Part shown: positions 1 through 8,964 of the stretch, in pieces
Layout of the letters: each line of letters opens with the position of its first letter
Numbering within the stretch: position 1 is the stretch's first letter
Source of the DNA: Nematopogon swammerdamellus
Lineage: Eukaryota; Arthropoda; Insecta; Lepidoptera; Adelidae
DNA: 64,000 nt
Assembly (NCBI GenBank): GCA_946902875.1
Contig: OX336345.1
Coordinates: forward strand, 21,979,395 to 22,043,394
Reading direction: 5' to 3'
Made by a program: the position numbers and the translations under genes
The notes under the pieces: model-generated
The model's database searches: none
Told to the model about the DNA's origin: nothing
What the model saw: the letters and a program-made list of their open reading frames with translations, nothing else

Positions 1-41
1 TCAGCAGTGGATGGAGACCAGAGAGCCTATTCCCAGACTAC

Positions 42-392
42 TTTTTTTATGGAAACTGACACGGTTAGCTACATCTCCTACAACATCCCCTTTCCCTTCA
101 TTTCGTGTTTCCCTTCATTTCATGTCGCCTACACTGAACTAGACGGAAAACACGAACTATTTACATAGCCGTTTCGACCGACGTTTCATTTAGTGCGGTG
201 GTATCAATCCGGTCGGGATAAACCCTACCATCTAGTAAGATAAGAAGGGAAGAGACCTACACAGTTTTCCGCGGAATCCGAATCACGGTCAGCCTCCAAC
301 AACGGTCGAGCAGTCACCCATCCAAGTACTGACCGCACCCAGGTGTGCTTAACAACAGTCGACTGACCGCACTACTGAGCTACCTAAGTTGA
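42..392 (-). repeat. SINE-A copy, tRNA/5S-type head
   Basis: Full-length but diverged copy. On the + strand it starts with the T-run and tail end (ATGGAAACTGACACGGTTAG) and finishes with the head (CTGAGCTACCTAAG), so the element reads on the - strand. The central part matches the other copies in this window (for example 3347-3725 and 15480-15853). A 41-bp unassigned stretch precedes it. Confidence 0.85.
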
Positions 393-721
393 GCGCCTCC
401 GCTATTGGCGAGGAGGGCCGAGAATGTTTTCTTTGTCGATGGGAACCATAGTATGGTCAGTCAGGCCATTTTCCATTGTTCATGTTTTAAAACCCATCCA
501 TGGCACCTATATCTTTTGTGGACTCTTTGTTTTGCTAGTATACTGGGGACTTTTTGAGTTGGCAGGACACAATAGCAAGTCACGCTATCAGGGATCCTTA
601 TAAAATAGTTATGATGTATGTCCGTCTGAAACTTGAAATTTTATAGATTTCGGAGAGGTTAACAAAATTCCAGACATAACCAATGTTATGGTCTAATGTT
701 TTTAAGTTTACACTGTTATTA
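393..721. other. Intronic or intergenic sequence with nothing recognised
   Basis: Mixed AT-rich sequence between a SINE and a hairpin. No ORF, splice-delimited exon or family repeat was recognised here. If the spondin gene extends left of the window, this is intron. Confidence 0.5.
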
Positions 722-821
722 ATTATATTCATTTTTAAGTTTCCGGATTAACAGTAGGTTTGTAGACTTATGTAAGTCTACAAACCTACTGTTAATCCGG
801 AAACTTAAAAATGGATATAAT
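722..821. repeat. Near-perfect 49-bp inverted repeat with 2-bp spacer
   Basis: Arms 722-770 and 773-821 are reverse complements with one mismatch that I can see (ATTATATTC versus ATTATATCC at the outer end). The 2-base loop would allow a very stable hairpin or cruciform. It resembles a minimal foldback element or MITE remnant. No coding function is implied. Confidence 0.9.
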
Positions 822-924
822 GTTATGGTCATTAACTATAAGCAATAGAGGCTACAGAGAGAAATGGGATATAATAATATTTTCTAACAGCATCGCACAT
901 TTGTAACCCGCGCGTGTAACTCCC

Positions 925-1212
925 CATAAAAGTTAGTGTCTGCCCCATTCGAGGTATCCCCCCATACAAGGTAGATCCTTCCCCATTCAGGGCGGGTGAC
1001 TCCTTATACAAGTAAATTTTTTCCCGATTCAAGGTAGGTACATATATCCCCATACAAGGTACATCCTTCCCCATTCACGGTGGGTGCCTCCTCATTCAAG
1101 TTGGGTTCTTACTCATTAAAAGTGGGTTCCTCCTCATTAAAATTGGGTTCCTTCTCATCCAAGGTGGGTTCCTCCTCATCTAAGGTGGGTTTCTCCTCAT
1201 CCAAGGTAGATC
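925..1212. repeat. Minisatellite, unit about 21 bp
   Basis: Tandem units of the type GTGGGTTCCTCCTCAT plus AAGG. They are most regular at 1080-1212 (about six units) and decay leftward to about 925 into CCCCATACAAGG variants. A 21-bp unit keeps one frame open, which creates a Ser/Gly/Lys-rich ORF running into the real exon at 1257. The array lies in the intron just upstream of that exon's acceptor. Confidence 0.8.
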
Positions 1213-1256
1213 CTTCCTCAATTTGTGAGTTTGATTTCGATTGTGTTTGTCCCCAG

Positions 1257-1361
1257 GTGTCGCTGGTGTCGCGGTTGGTTCCGTCTCCGGATTGGTTCGT
1301 AGGAGTGGACAGTCTCGAGCTGTGCGTGGACTCGCTATGGCTCGACGAAGTATCTCTTTCG
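1257..1361 (+). CDS. mspo: M-spondin-like gene, Spondin_N exon (internal)
   Basis: First exon of this gene visible in the window, 35 codons. It reads VSLVSRLVPSPDWFVGVD followed by SLELCVDSLWLDEVSLS. The PSPDWFVGV block and the following Leu-Cys are hallmarks of the Spondin_N (FS) domain shared by mindin/spondin-2 and F-spondin, secreted extracellular matrix proteins. The acceptor is pyrimidine-rich (TGTTTGTCCCCAG, ending 1256) and the donor is GTATGA from 1362; both ends are phase 0. The next exon continues exactly where the domain should, with the LEPLDAG block. Earlier Spondin_N residues, the signal peptide and the 5' exons are not seen and must lie left of position 1. The 21-bp minisatellite directly upstream is intronic and happens to be in frame. 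Confidence 0.92.
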
Positions 1362-1626
1362 GTATGAATTTATATTTTTTAAGAATATAGAAACTCTAGA
1401 AGTTGAGGAGGAAACCTTAGCACTGGCGCAAGCATTCGCGTTGAACACATTGATAGTAATGTATTTGGCCGGATTGTGCGTAACAAGTGCTTCCCTAAAA
1501 TAAAGAGCATAGAATTGAAAGTGTTGCTTCGTACATGTGTTTCCTTTGACATGCTTGCCCGCTTGCCACTCCACCTCTGTATTTAGGTGCTATGCTAGAA
1601 CTCGAAATAACAAAATATACTTAAAA

Positions 1627-1848
1627 TCATGCCGAAGAGACGACGACCGTTTGAGTAACCGTGTCCTACACTGGCGGCCGTGGACAGGAAAACGCAGTGT
1701 GGGAATACCACCCGCCAGGTAGGACGACGACATCAATTACGTCGGTTGAAAGCAGTGGTTCCGTACAGCTGAAGGCCGGGAGGACTGGAGGAAAATTGGA
1801 GAGGCGTATGTCCAGCAGTGGACGCTTACACGCTGACTGACTGACTTA
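1627..1848 (+). mobile_element. RTE-type LINE, 3'-terminal fragment
   Basis: Translates, with breaks, as the C-terminus seen in the larger RTE copy at 58700-58890 (RRDDDRLSNRVLHWRPWTGK...). It then runs into the 3' end CGTATGTCCAGCAGTGGACG and GACTGACTGACTT. A 5'-truncated dead copy in the spondin intron. A second scrap of the same 3' end (GCGAGAGGACTGGGCGAA... to CACGCTGACTATAA) follows at about 1881-1934. Confidence 0.8.
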
Positions 1849-2019
1849 AAATCGATTATATATTTTTTATTATTATTTAATGCGAGAGGACTGGGCGAAA
1901 TTTGGAGAGGCTGTGGGTGCTTACACGCTGACTATAATTTAATGCGTTACACCTCGGCGTCAAACTTGTTTCTATTGAATCTGATACTTGAAATAAATAT
2001 CGACATGGCTTGAATAATC

Positions 2020-2545
2020 TAAAAAAAATTGGTCAAGTACGATTTTTACTTGCGCACGGAGGGTTCCCTAGATCCGCCATACCATACCTGCCAAAAACCC
2101 ATATCCGGCTATCTTTTATTTTTCTAGAAAGCAAAATATTAACAAAATAAAAAATAATATAAAATATTTAGTAGCGATTATTAGCACGTTTCTTGTATGG
2201 GGACCTTCGTAAATTTTTTTACTTTTGCTTTTTTATTAATTGCTGGCACATACGCCATAATAACAAAGTGAAATTTTCAACCAGCTAGGTACCTTTTTTT
2301 TTTTTTTATGGAAACTGACACGGTTGGCTACATCACCTACAACATCCGTGATGTCAGCCCATAACACCGGGTGAATTAGGTGCTATGTCAGTGCTTCCCT
2401 TCATTTCGCGCCGGCTACACTGAACTGGACGGAAAACACGATAAAGCACGATACGATAAACACGTACCTATTACGGTTCAAAAGATACCTACAGCCCTGG
2501 GATAGATAGACGGCATGGGCTTAGTAATAGTTTCCATATGAATAC
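2020..2545 (+). repeat. Element R copy interrupted by a SINE-A fragment
   Basis: Left part (2020-2285) begins TTGGTCAAGTACG...CGCACGGAGGGTTCC, a diverged form of the CCGGCCAAGTGCG repeat. The right part (about 2477-2545) carries the matching inner sequence (GGGATAGATAGACGG, CTTAGTAATAG). A 5'-truncated SINE-A in reverse orientation sits between them at 2292-2446. This is a short interspersed repeat with no coding capacity. Confidence 0.6.
2292..2446 (-). repeat. SINE-A, 5'-truncated copy
   Basis: Begins with a T-run and ATGGAAACTGACACGG and covers only the tail half up to the GAACTGGACGGAAAACACG block. Inserted into element R. Confidence 0.85.
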
Positions 2546-2759
2546 GGAAACTCTAAAAACTAACCCAACTTTGTATCATATTTTGTTAACTTCAGTTCAA
2601 TCGCCCTAACAACAAATACCATGGACTGTGACTCCGAGCTGCGAACATGTTCGCAGGTTTGCTTGCCTATTTGTAAGTTGGGTTCAGCCATAGATCAGAT
2701 AAGTAATAGCTAGCTAGACGATCAAGCATCTGCTGCCGTGTCGCGGCGCTGCATTAAGC

Positions 2760-3306
2760 GGGCAGTTACCGCTTATGGCAGATGATGTTACTTGTGGCAG
2801 TTACCGCTTATGGCAGATGATGTTACTTGTGGCAGTTACCGCTTATGGCAGATGATGTTAATTATGGCAGTTACCGCTTATGGGAGATGATGTTACTTAT
2901 GGCAGTTACCGCTTATGGCAGATGATGTCACTTATGGCAGTTACCGCTTATGGCAGATTATGTTACTTATGGCAGTTACCGCTTATGGCAGATGATGTTA
3001 CTTGTGGCAGTTACCGCTTATGGCAGATGATGTTACTTATGGCAGTTACCGCTTATGGTAGATGATGTTACTTATGGCAGTTACCGCTTATGGCAGATGA
3101 TGTCACTTATGGCAGTTACCGCTTATGGCAGATGATGTTACTTATGGCAGTTACCGCTTATGGGAGATTATGTTACTTATGGCAGTTACCGCTTATGGCA
3201 GATGATGTTACTTATGGCAGTTACCGGTTATGGCAGATTATGTTACTTATGGCAGTTACTGCTTATGGCAGATGATGTTACATATGGCAGTTACCGCTTA
3301 TGGCAG
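2760..3306. repeat. Minisatellite, 35-bp unit, about 15.6 copies
   Basis: Highly homogeneous tandem array. Each unit contains GGCAGTTACCGCTTATGG and CAGATGATGTTACTT. Variants include TGGGAG for TGGCAG and GATTATG for GATGATG. Since 35 is not a multiple of 3, frames rotate every three units, producing several overlapping 60-80-codon ORFs that are artefacts. It lies within the spondin intron. Confidence 0.95.
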
Positions 3307-3346
3307 ACATTTTTACGCGCTCTCGTTCGCTATAAATTTTGTCGAT

Positions 3347-3725
3347 ATTTTTTTTTATGGAAACTGCGTGTCAGTCTACATCGCCTACAACATCCGTGAT
3401 GTCAACCCATAACACCGGGTGAACTAGGTGCCATGTCACTGCTTCCCTTCATTTCATGTCGGCTACACTGAGCTGGACGGAAAACACGAACTATTTAAAT
3501 AGCCGTTTCGACCGACGACGTTTAGTTCAGTGTGGTGGTATTAAACCGGCCGGGATAAAACCTACCACCTAGTAAGGTAAGAAGGGAAGGGACCTACAGT
3601 TTTAACGTGGAATCCGAACCACGGTCAGCCTCCAACGGTGAGCGGTCACCCATCCAAGTACTGACAGCGCCCAGGGTTGCTTAATAACAGTCGACCGACC
3701 GCACCACTAAGCTACCGAGGCTGAC
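3347..3725 (-). repeat. SINE-A, full-length, tRNA/5S-type head
   Basis: The T-run and tail begin at 3347. The complement of the 5S-like segment (GGTCACCCATCCAAGTACTG) is near 3647, and the A-box complement CTAAGCTACCGAGG is near 3712. A good reference copy for the - orientation. Confidence 0.9.
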
Positions 3726-3923
3726 GACGATTTGCGACAGCGGAGTCGCAGACACGTGTGTTTTTGGTTCTGACTTAGTTTAGTTAAGTTCTATGGTAGG
3801 CTACTCAGTGCGTGCGTGTTCCTTATTCCCATTCCAATCTGGCCATTATTTTTTCAATCTGTGGGTTAAGCCGATGTGACTAGAATGCTGAAGTGAAACA
3901 GAATGCATAGTCATGCGTGGACT

Positions 3924-3949
3924 GGGGGGGAGGGGGGGGGGGGGGGGGG
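3924..3949. repeat. G-rich homopolymer run
   Basis: G-run interrupted by a single A. Such runs are prone to slippage and to sequencing or assembly length error. Confidence 0.8.
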
Positions 3950-4189
3950 TCGCACTTCAGAGGGGGGAGGTTTAGATATAGGGGTGCCTATCATGTTTAA
4001 CTCACCCAAGACAGGAAATTTAAAGAGATTTTATTTTAATAAAAACGCTTTGATACGATGCGACTTATCCTTACTTTTTTACTTATCTTTTTTAAGTCGG
4101 TAAGGGCTTGTATTATGTTATTATTTTTTTATCACTCTGCCATCCGTGCAATTTTCGACGTTACTAGCATCATCATCAGAGTTACCCGA

Positions 4190-4480
4190 AACAATAAAAT
4201 TCCAATACCAGTACCACTACCAGCAGATTTTCGGACTATAAAAGCACTATCCAGCTTGTTAATACGACGACGTTTGAAGACTCCCAGGTTAAAGGATTCG
4301 GGAAACACACTCACCGGTAGACAGTTCCACACTCTGGCGGTTCGACAGAGAAACGATTTTGTGTAACGATGGGTCCTCAAAAGTCCAATGTCAACAACAA
4401 AATGGTGCTGAGTCTCTCTGCGACGAGTCATGTGGAGATAGGATGGGTGGCAGTAAGGGATGCTAGTTCCACAGAGCAGC
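4190..4480 (-). pseudogene. LINE reverse-transcriptase polyprotein, C-terminal relic
   Basis: On the - strand a reading frame gives RTHRYTKSFLCRTARVWNCL followed by PVSVFPESFNLGVFKRR. This is the post-RT C-terminal signature (R-T-A-R-V-W-N-x-L-P...FP-x-S-x-N-L-G-x-F-K) of CR1/Jockey-type LINE ORF2 proteins. The copy is 5'-truncated, lacks RT motifs and differs from the families at 7524 and 17478. It is a dead retrotransposon tail in the spondin intron. Confidence 0.7.
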
Positions 4481-4800
4481 GCCCGTGATACTGGTTTTAA
4501 AAATAAAAAAATATTTTATTGTTATAGAGACTGTTACTGACTGATGTGACTCCTAGAGCATTTTTGAAGTTCTACCTTGGTTTTATTTAAGACATTTCGA
4601 GCCTCAACAAAAGGCTTTGTCCCTACGCTTGCCCAGCAGCATCCAGACCCTAAGTAAGCGAAGCTCAATTGTAATTCTCGGAAGAAGTTTCCGGACAATA
4701 TTATTCTGGGAAGAAAATAGGACTGACAACCCTAACGGCACTATCGAAGCCGGAAGTAAATCCGGGGAAGATTGAAATCGTGCCAAACCTCAGCTTTGCC

Positions 4801-4801
<1 letters not shown>

Positions 4802-4833
<32 letters not shown>
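4802..4833. repeat. Poly-C run of about 32 bases
   Basis: Uninterrupted C homopolymer, extremely long for an animal genome. The true length is uncertain in any assembly. It causes poly-Pro and poly-Gly frames on the two strands. Confidence 0.9.
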
Positions 4834-4920
4834 AGAAGGAATATCACAAACTTTACCGTGCATTCCTCACGGTGCCCGACATCCGGAGGAGTTTTAAGGC
4901 GCAGCACCATCAACCAACTG

Positions 4921-5003
4921 TTTTTTGTTTTTTTTTCATGGAAACTGACACGGTATCCTGTATCGGATGTAGTACGAGATGTAGCCAACCGTGTCAGTTA
5001 AAT
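4921..5003. repeat. SINE-A tail ends, head to head
   Basis: The left part is the reverse-oriented tail (CATGGAAACTGACACGG) and the right part is the forward tail (GATGTAGCCAACCGTGTCAG). Only about 40 bp separate them, forming a small palindrome. It is probably the remnant of a SINE-A foldback or two truncated insertions. Confidence 0.65.
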
Positions 5004-5386
5004 AAATAAATATTTCTTATTTCTTATTTCTTAAAAAAAGGATTTCGAATAAGCGTCCATATCAAGGAAAAGTGGGAGAAAAAACTGAGTTGTTTCGTTG
5101 AAAGGGCACATGTTCAGTTCACATGCCATCCGTACTGTCGTCGCGTTTGTTCCCAGTGGGGTAGGCAGAGACAACGGATCTCTACAGCTAGTCCATACAC
5201 TCTATTCCTACTATTGAAACTCTTTTGTTATATTGCATTGAGAAATCTAGCGAATTTTTCTAGGGACGCCCATGATTTGTAAGTAACATTTAGAATTTGT
5301 CCTTCTTGTGTAAAACTTATGATCACACAGTCTTGCATACAGCAAGAGTTGGTGTTACTATGACAGAACCAGTTGTTCAATTCCAG

Positions 5387-5566
5387 CTGGAGCCGCTGGA
5401 TGCCGGAGCGGCTAGCGGACTGTCGTTCACCTCTCCACGCTGGCTGACCGCACCGCCCGCCCCTGTGTCACGTCACACAGCTCTGCTTCCAGCCCATGCC
5501 GCCGCCGGCTTCTACTATCCTCGGCTGAGACATCTTCCCACACTCGCCAGTGTTCACTTCACCAAG
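5387..5566 (+). CDS. mspo: M-spondin-like gene, end of Spondin_N domain exon
   Basis: 60 codons starting LEPLDAGAASGLSFTSPRW and containing the FYYPRL block. Both are diagnostic of the C-terminal part of the Spondin_N domain; mindin proteins have a DAG-T-D-S-G motif followed by a F-Y-Y-P-R-L motif. The acceptor is GTTGTTCAATTCCAG, ending at 5386, phase 0. This joins the previous exon as EVSLS-LEPLDAG, which fits the family spacing. The donor is GTAGGC from 5567, phase 0. A reading frame continues upstream of 5387, but those extra residues (PVVQFQ) do not fit the family, so the later acceptor was chosen. The usual D-A-G-T-D-S-G is A-A-S-G here, losing one acidic residue. Confidence 0.92.
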
Positions 5567-5865
5567 GTAGGCGCGTAGTATACAGTGAACCCCCTGCATC
5601 GAAGCCGGCAAGAGAAGCTTATTCCGAATGAGTATTGACAACATTCCACTGGGCAACTGGTTGGGAAACTCGATTTCGTACACAGAAAACTGGTGAAATC
5701 TGCTTAGGGTGACTCTAAACCATAAGCAGATGTAGCTTAACTCTTCTTTCCACTAGACGACTGGTTGACAAATTTGGCTGCGTACTGGAAACAAGCGCAA
5801 ATGTGCAGGATTAACTTCAGTTTTAGCTCAATTTTCTACCACCAATACATGTTACACTTTCTTTC

Positions 5866-6056
5866 TAACCCCCGACGCAAAAAGAGGGGTGTTATAAGTT
5901 TAACACGTGTGTGTATGGGTGTGTATGTCTGTGGCATTGTAGCTCCCAAACGGATGGACCGATTTGCATGCGGTTTTTTTATTAGAAAGCTGCTTTAATC
6001 GGGATGGTTCTTATCTATGTTTGTAATCAAGTAACCAAAGTAATTAAGTAATAACA
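5866..6056 (+). repeat. Element A, partial copy
   Basis: Starts TAACCCCCGACGCAAAAAG, followed by AGGGGTGTTATAAGTTTAAC, a GT-rich stretch and ATGGACCGATTTGCATGCGG, and ends near GTAATTAAGTAATAA. The same modules occur at 13191, 42111, 52103 and 60878. Confidence 0.85.
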
Positions 6057-6283
6057 ATGGTGTGATGCACAGACATCACGGGTGTAGTAAATGATGATTG
6101 TAGACAATAATGTTAGGTTCCTTAAAAATTTGCCTTTTCCCATTACTCTCCCACCTCATAAGTATGTGAAAATAAATACCCACATTCATATATGGAAATG
6201 AAATGAGATGTAAATTCACTTATCCAACTCAGAAATGAGAATAAAATGGTGCTCGTCCTATGCCATTATCATTTGATAATGAC

Positions 6284-6545
6284 AAGGGATAAGGACAAGA
6301 TGCTGTGTATAAGGACAACAGGCCAGCCACCTCTCACCTTGGCACGGTTCTTCCACCAAATTTTGTAGGAGGTGGGTCTTCGTGCCATACTTGCTGCTTG
6401 ATAGTTATCTTGTCCTAATACTTTGCTAAACATGGTTGTCCGCGTTGTGCTGTAATTTACAAGAGTACTTGCAGCACAACACCGATTACTCTTTTGCTTT
6501 ACTCCCCAATTGTCGGGATACAGAGTATGGTATGTATTTATGTAT
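6284..6545 (+). repeat. SINE-D copy
   Basis: Contains GGGATAAGGACAAGATGC, CCTCTCACCTTGGCACGG, GGTGGGTCTTCGTGCC and GCACAACACCGATTACT, ending in GGGATACAG plus TATG repeats. Six similar copies occur in this window. Located in the spondin intron. Confidence 0.85.
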
Positions 6546-6874
6546 GTATTTATGTATTATCATTTTGCCACAAGCTGCTCCATATACTTTTACTCATCTT
6601 CTTCTTCGTCGACCTGCTGTTGCCGATTGTCGAACATAGGTCTCTCCCAGACGAAGCCGTTTCTTCTGTCCTCGGCTTCCCGTAACCACTGGCGACAGAC
6701 AGGTCTCAGGTCGTCTGACCATTTGGCGTACTCCCTGTCTCCCCACCTCCCGGTCCATGGCCACTAGAGCAATGCCCGTTTACTGGAATGATCATCTCTG
6801 CAGCAGATGTGAGATCCATTGCCATTTGAGCTTTGCCAATAATTTATTCTCTCATCTACTGAATTGAATTACAG

Positions 6875-7110
6875 ATCAAAGAATATTCCAGCAAGGACTT
6901 GAACGACCTAGTTCACAAAGAATTACGGAATGAGATGAGCTCTGCCAAACAAAGACAGAAGGTGGTCACAAAGGAACCACCCACGACCGAAATTACTACA
7001 AAGAACAATCTAGAAGTGCTAAAGGACCTCGAGGAAGATCCTGTGGGGACACCGCGACCGAACCTCCCTGCCAATAACGTGATCATTGTCACTGAAGGAC
7101 CGACGACGAG
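6875..7110 (+). CDS. mspo: M-spondin-like gene, linker exon
   Basis: 78 codons plus two bases. It begins IKEYSSKDLNDLVHKELRN, which continues the end of the Spondin_N domain after FYYPRL...ASVHFTK. It then passes into a Thr/Pro/Glu/Lys-rich low-complexity linker (KEPPTTEITTKNN; EEDPVGTPRPNLPANN). The acceptor TTGAATTACAG ends at 6874. The donor is GTTATC from 7111, leaving AG in phase 2, which the next exon completes as AGC (Ser). The linker appears flexible and possibly O-glycosylated in the extracellular space; that is inference. Confidence 0.88.
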
Positions 7111-7149
7111 GTTATCTTTACCTTTCAAATGTTGTGTTTAAACGTAAGT

Positions 7150-7410
7150 AAGGGATAAGGACAAGATATTGCTCTAAAGGGCGATAGGATAGCCACTTGT
7201 CACCTTGGCGCAGTCATTCCACCTAGTCATGCAGAAGGTGGGTTCTTCGTGCCTTACGTGCTGCTTGATAGTTGTCTTGTCCGTATACTGTGCTAAACGT
7301 GGTGGTCGGTGTTGTGCCTGTAATATCCCAGAGTCCTTATAGCACAACACCGATTACTGTGCTTACCCTGATTGTCGGGATACAGTGTGTGTTATGTATG
7401 TTATGTATGT
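7150..7410 (+). repeat. SINE-D copy
   Basis: Starts GGGATAAGGACAAGATATTG and contains CACTTGTCACCTTGGCGCAG and GCACAACACCGATTACT. Ends in TATGTATGTTATGTATG. Same orientation as the copy at 6284. Confidence 0.85.
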
Positions 7411-7523
7411 TTATACGTTTTGCCTCTCCTCGAGGGCAGATGTAAGTCCAGTACTTTACTCAAAGATGCAAAATTGGCTGTGTCTTAGGTGTTAAGCTAC
7501 TCCACTTAATTTGGCTACTCCTA

Positions 7524-8020
7524 CTATTCTTTTTATTGCTTCCAAACTAGGTGGCTGTGCCCGAGGTCGAAGCCTCAGGCGCAGCCAATTTCACCCCCAA
7601 GGGGGTGCCAGTCCCACTTGGAGGTGGACTAATGTCGCTGGGGAAAGACTATTAACCCGCGATTTGAAGATCCGTGGATTGTAGGAGTGGGGAAAGATAT
7701 TCCCCGGAAGCCCGTTCCACACCTTTGCAATGCGGCACAAGAATGATTTAGAGAATCGTGCAGTTCGAAGAACTCTTCTGTGCACTCAAAGGGGTGCTCC
7801 GCGAGAGTATGGCGGGTTTGGCGTCGGCGAACAGGAGGCGAAGCAATTACGTCAGAGCAGCGGCCATAGTAGTACCGATAAAACAGGCTCAATGACCCAA
7901 CGATACGTCAGTGCTTTAGAAGTTGAAGGCCACAGAGTCACAAATGAGGCGAATGGCTCGTCGCTGAATAGAATCCAAGGCTGAAAGAAGGTACTCAGGG
8001 GGACCCTACCGAAGATGACT
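7524..8020 (-). pseudogene. LINE ORF2 C-terminal relic (second LINE family)
   Basis: The - strand gives SLFYRYYYGRCSDVIASPP and, after a frameshift, RTARFSKSFLCRIAKVWNGL followed by PGNIFPHSYNPRIFKSRVN. This is the conserved tail of CR1/Jockey-type LINE proteins: the F-Y-R-x-x-x-G-x-C-S block and the V-W-N-x-L-P block. The 3' UTR follows toward 7524 (GGTGGCTGTGCCCGAGG complement). It is 5'-truncated and frameshifted. Sister fragments are at 50945-51213 and 61856-62024. It lies antisense in a spondin intron. Confidence 0.8.
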
Positions 8021-8186
8021 GCAATATTTCATCACCGGTCTTACTTACTTATACAGCAATCTCACAATGTTCTTATTGATATCTTCATCTCAATCTTGAC
8101 TACAAGTTATTTAATTAGCACATATGGAACACCGTGCATCATCTGAGTACACTCAAGGGTAATAACGGTTGTGTGTTCTACTACAG

Positions 8187-8332
8187 CACAACAGAGACCG
8201 AGTTCGAGGCCGGACTGCGTACTTCGGATGACATCGTGCTGGCGGTGGCCAACGGAAGAAGACTCGGACGCGGTAAACACCTGCCCAGGCACTTCCGCTC
8301 CCGCCTACATCACGCCGTCAACAGGATCACCG
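8187..8332 (+). CDS. mspo: M-spondin-like gene, basic linker exon
   Basis: One base completes a Ser codon, then 48 codons plus one base. It reads TTETEFEAGLRTSDDIVLAV and then an Arg/His-rich stretch (RRLGRGKHLPRHFRSRLHH). The acceptor is TTCTACTACAG (ends 8186) and the donor GTAGGC (from 8333). The phase-1 end (G) joins AT of the next exon to give Asp. The basic cluster could bind glycosaminoglycans or be a cleavage site (R-x-x-R types present), which is inference. I recognise no named domain here. It lies between the Spondin_N and TSP1 parts of the protein. Confidence 0.85.
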
Positions 8333-8767
8333 GTAGGCATCAGCTTTTCGTCCTAACTTTATACTTTCTAGGTGGAAGGACTTCCAAGCTTAGCCCAAAG
8401 CCCAATATTTGAACTATATCGCTTGTCCCTGTAGAAAGAATTCAATAAAATCAACTACATGAAAGTTTTTGAGGAAGGAGAATGGTAAGGAGCAAGGACG
8501 GGAAAATGGATGTATACCCAGAAAAAGTAAGCTTTTTTTCATCGACGACTTCTTCAAAATCTTCCATCAGTTTTCCATCGGCAATCCAGATTAAGCTACA
8601 CGCCTGTTCCTTACATGAGGCGTCGAGTATGAAACCTTTCCGGAGATGATATTGGCTGGTCGGAGCACGGGCTCTGGCCGCTCTGACTCAGCCCATACCG
8701 GATTTTATAAATAAAATTCTTCAATCAATTTTCTACCACAAATGTTTCAAAACTTTTTTTGTGTCAG
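8333..8767 (+). other. M-spondin last intron, 435 bp
   Basis: Donor GTAGGC at 8333, acceptor CTTTTTTTGTGTCAG ending at 8767. Contains a SINE-C 3' end at 8636-8714. Otherwise plain sequence. Confidence 0.88.
8636..8714 (+). repeat. SINE-C, 3' end fragment
   Basis: CGGAGATGATATTGGCTGG ... CTCTGACTCAGCCCATACCG, then GATTTTATAAATAAAA. Matches the ends of the copies at 11111-11361 and, inverted, 27706-27960. Confidence 0.8.
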
Positions 8768-8964
8768 ATGAGGACTGTCTGGTGTCGGAATGGAGCGAGT
8801 GGTCAGCTTGCTCAGCGACGTGCGGGCTCGGCGAGCGTTTCCGGACGCGGCGGGTGCTCCGCACCCCCAGCCCGCCCCGCGGTCGAGCCTGTCCGGACTT
8901 ACGCGAGCGGGATCACTGCGGCGACGCCAACTCGTGCTACCACATGGATTACTTCGAGTGGTGA
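8768..8964 (+). CDS. mspo: M-spondin-like gene, terminal TSP1-repeat exon with stop
   Basis: Encodes a complete thrombospondin type-1 repeat: DEDCLVSEWSEWSACSATCG, then R-rich strands (RFRTRRV), ACPDLRERDHC and NSCYH, ending in MDYFEW and TGA at 8962-8964. Six cysteines and the W-x-x-W-x-x-C motif (C-mannosylation type) are present. Having a single TSR directly before the stop fits spondin-2/M-spondin rather than F-spondin, which has several TSRs. The five visible exons sum to 861 nt, exactly 287 codons with consistent phases. The protein is expected to be secreted to the matrix and used in cell adhesion; that is known for the family, not seen here. GC-rich relative to its surroundings, as expected for coding sequence. 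Confidence 0.95.

Larger units (their letters stand above)
1362..5386 (+). other. M-spondin intron, about 4.0 kb, filled with repeats
   Basis: Interval between the donor at 1362 and the acceptor ending at 5386. It holds an RTE LINE 3' fragment, an element R copy split by SINE-A, a 35-bp minisatellite, a full SINE-A, a LINE C-terminal relic on the - strand and long homopolymers, listed separately. Other parts (for example 3726-3920 and 5004-5386) show nothing recognisable. Confidence 0.8.
5567..6874 (+). other. M-spondin intron, 1.3 kb
   Basis: Bounded by GTAGGC at 5567 and ATTGAATTACAG ending at 6874. It contains an element A copy (5866-6056) and a SINE-D copy (6284-6545). The remainder shows no recognised feature apart from short TATGTATT repeats near 6530-6560. 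Confidence 0.85.
7111..8186 (+). other. M-spondin intron, 1.1 kb
   Basis: Donor GTTATC, acceptor TGTTCTACTACAG ending at 8186. It contains a SINE-D copy (7150-7410) and an antisense LINE C-terminal relic (7524-8020). Nothing else recognised. Confidence 0.85.

Noticed and set aside
1080..1256. In-frame N-terminal extension of the spondin exon (Ser/Gly/Lys repeat)
   Set aside because: The 21-bp minisatellite happens to be in frame. The acceptor TTGTCCCCAG at 1256 and Spondin_N homology place the exon start at 1257.
2880..3412. Several 60-80-codon ORFs with repeated MADDVTYGSYRLWQ
   Set aside because: Translation of the 35-bp minisatellite; frames rotate with the repeat.
4701..4988. Gly- or Pro-rich ORFs around 4800
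   Set aside because: Created by the poly-C homopolymer.
5297..5386. Longer version of the second spondin exon starting upstream (including PVVQFQ)
   Set aside because: The acceptor at 5386 gives a seamless VSLS-LEPLDAG join. The upstream residues do not fit the family and the alternative acceptor at 5366 has a poor pyrimidine tract.
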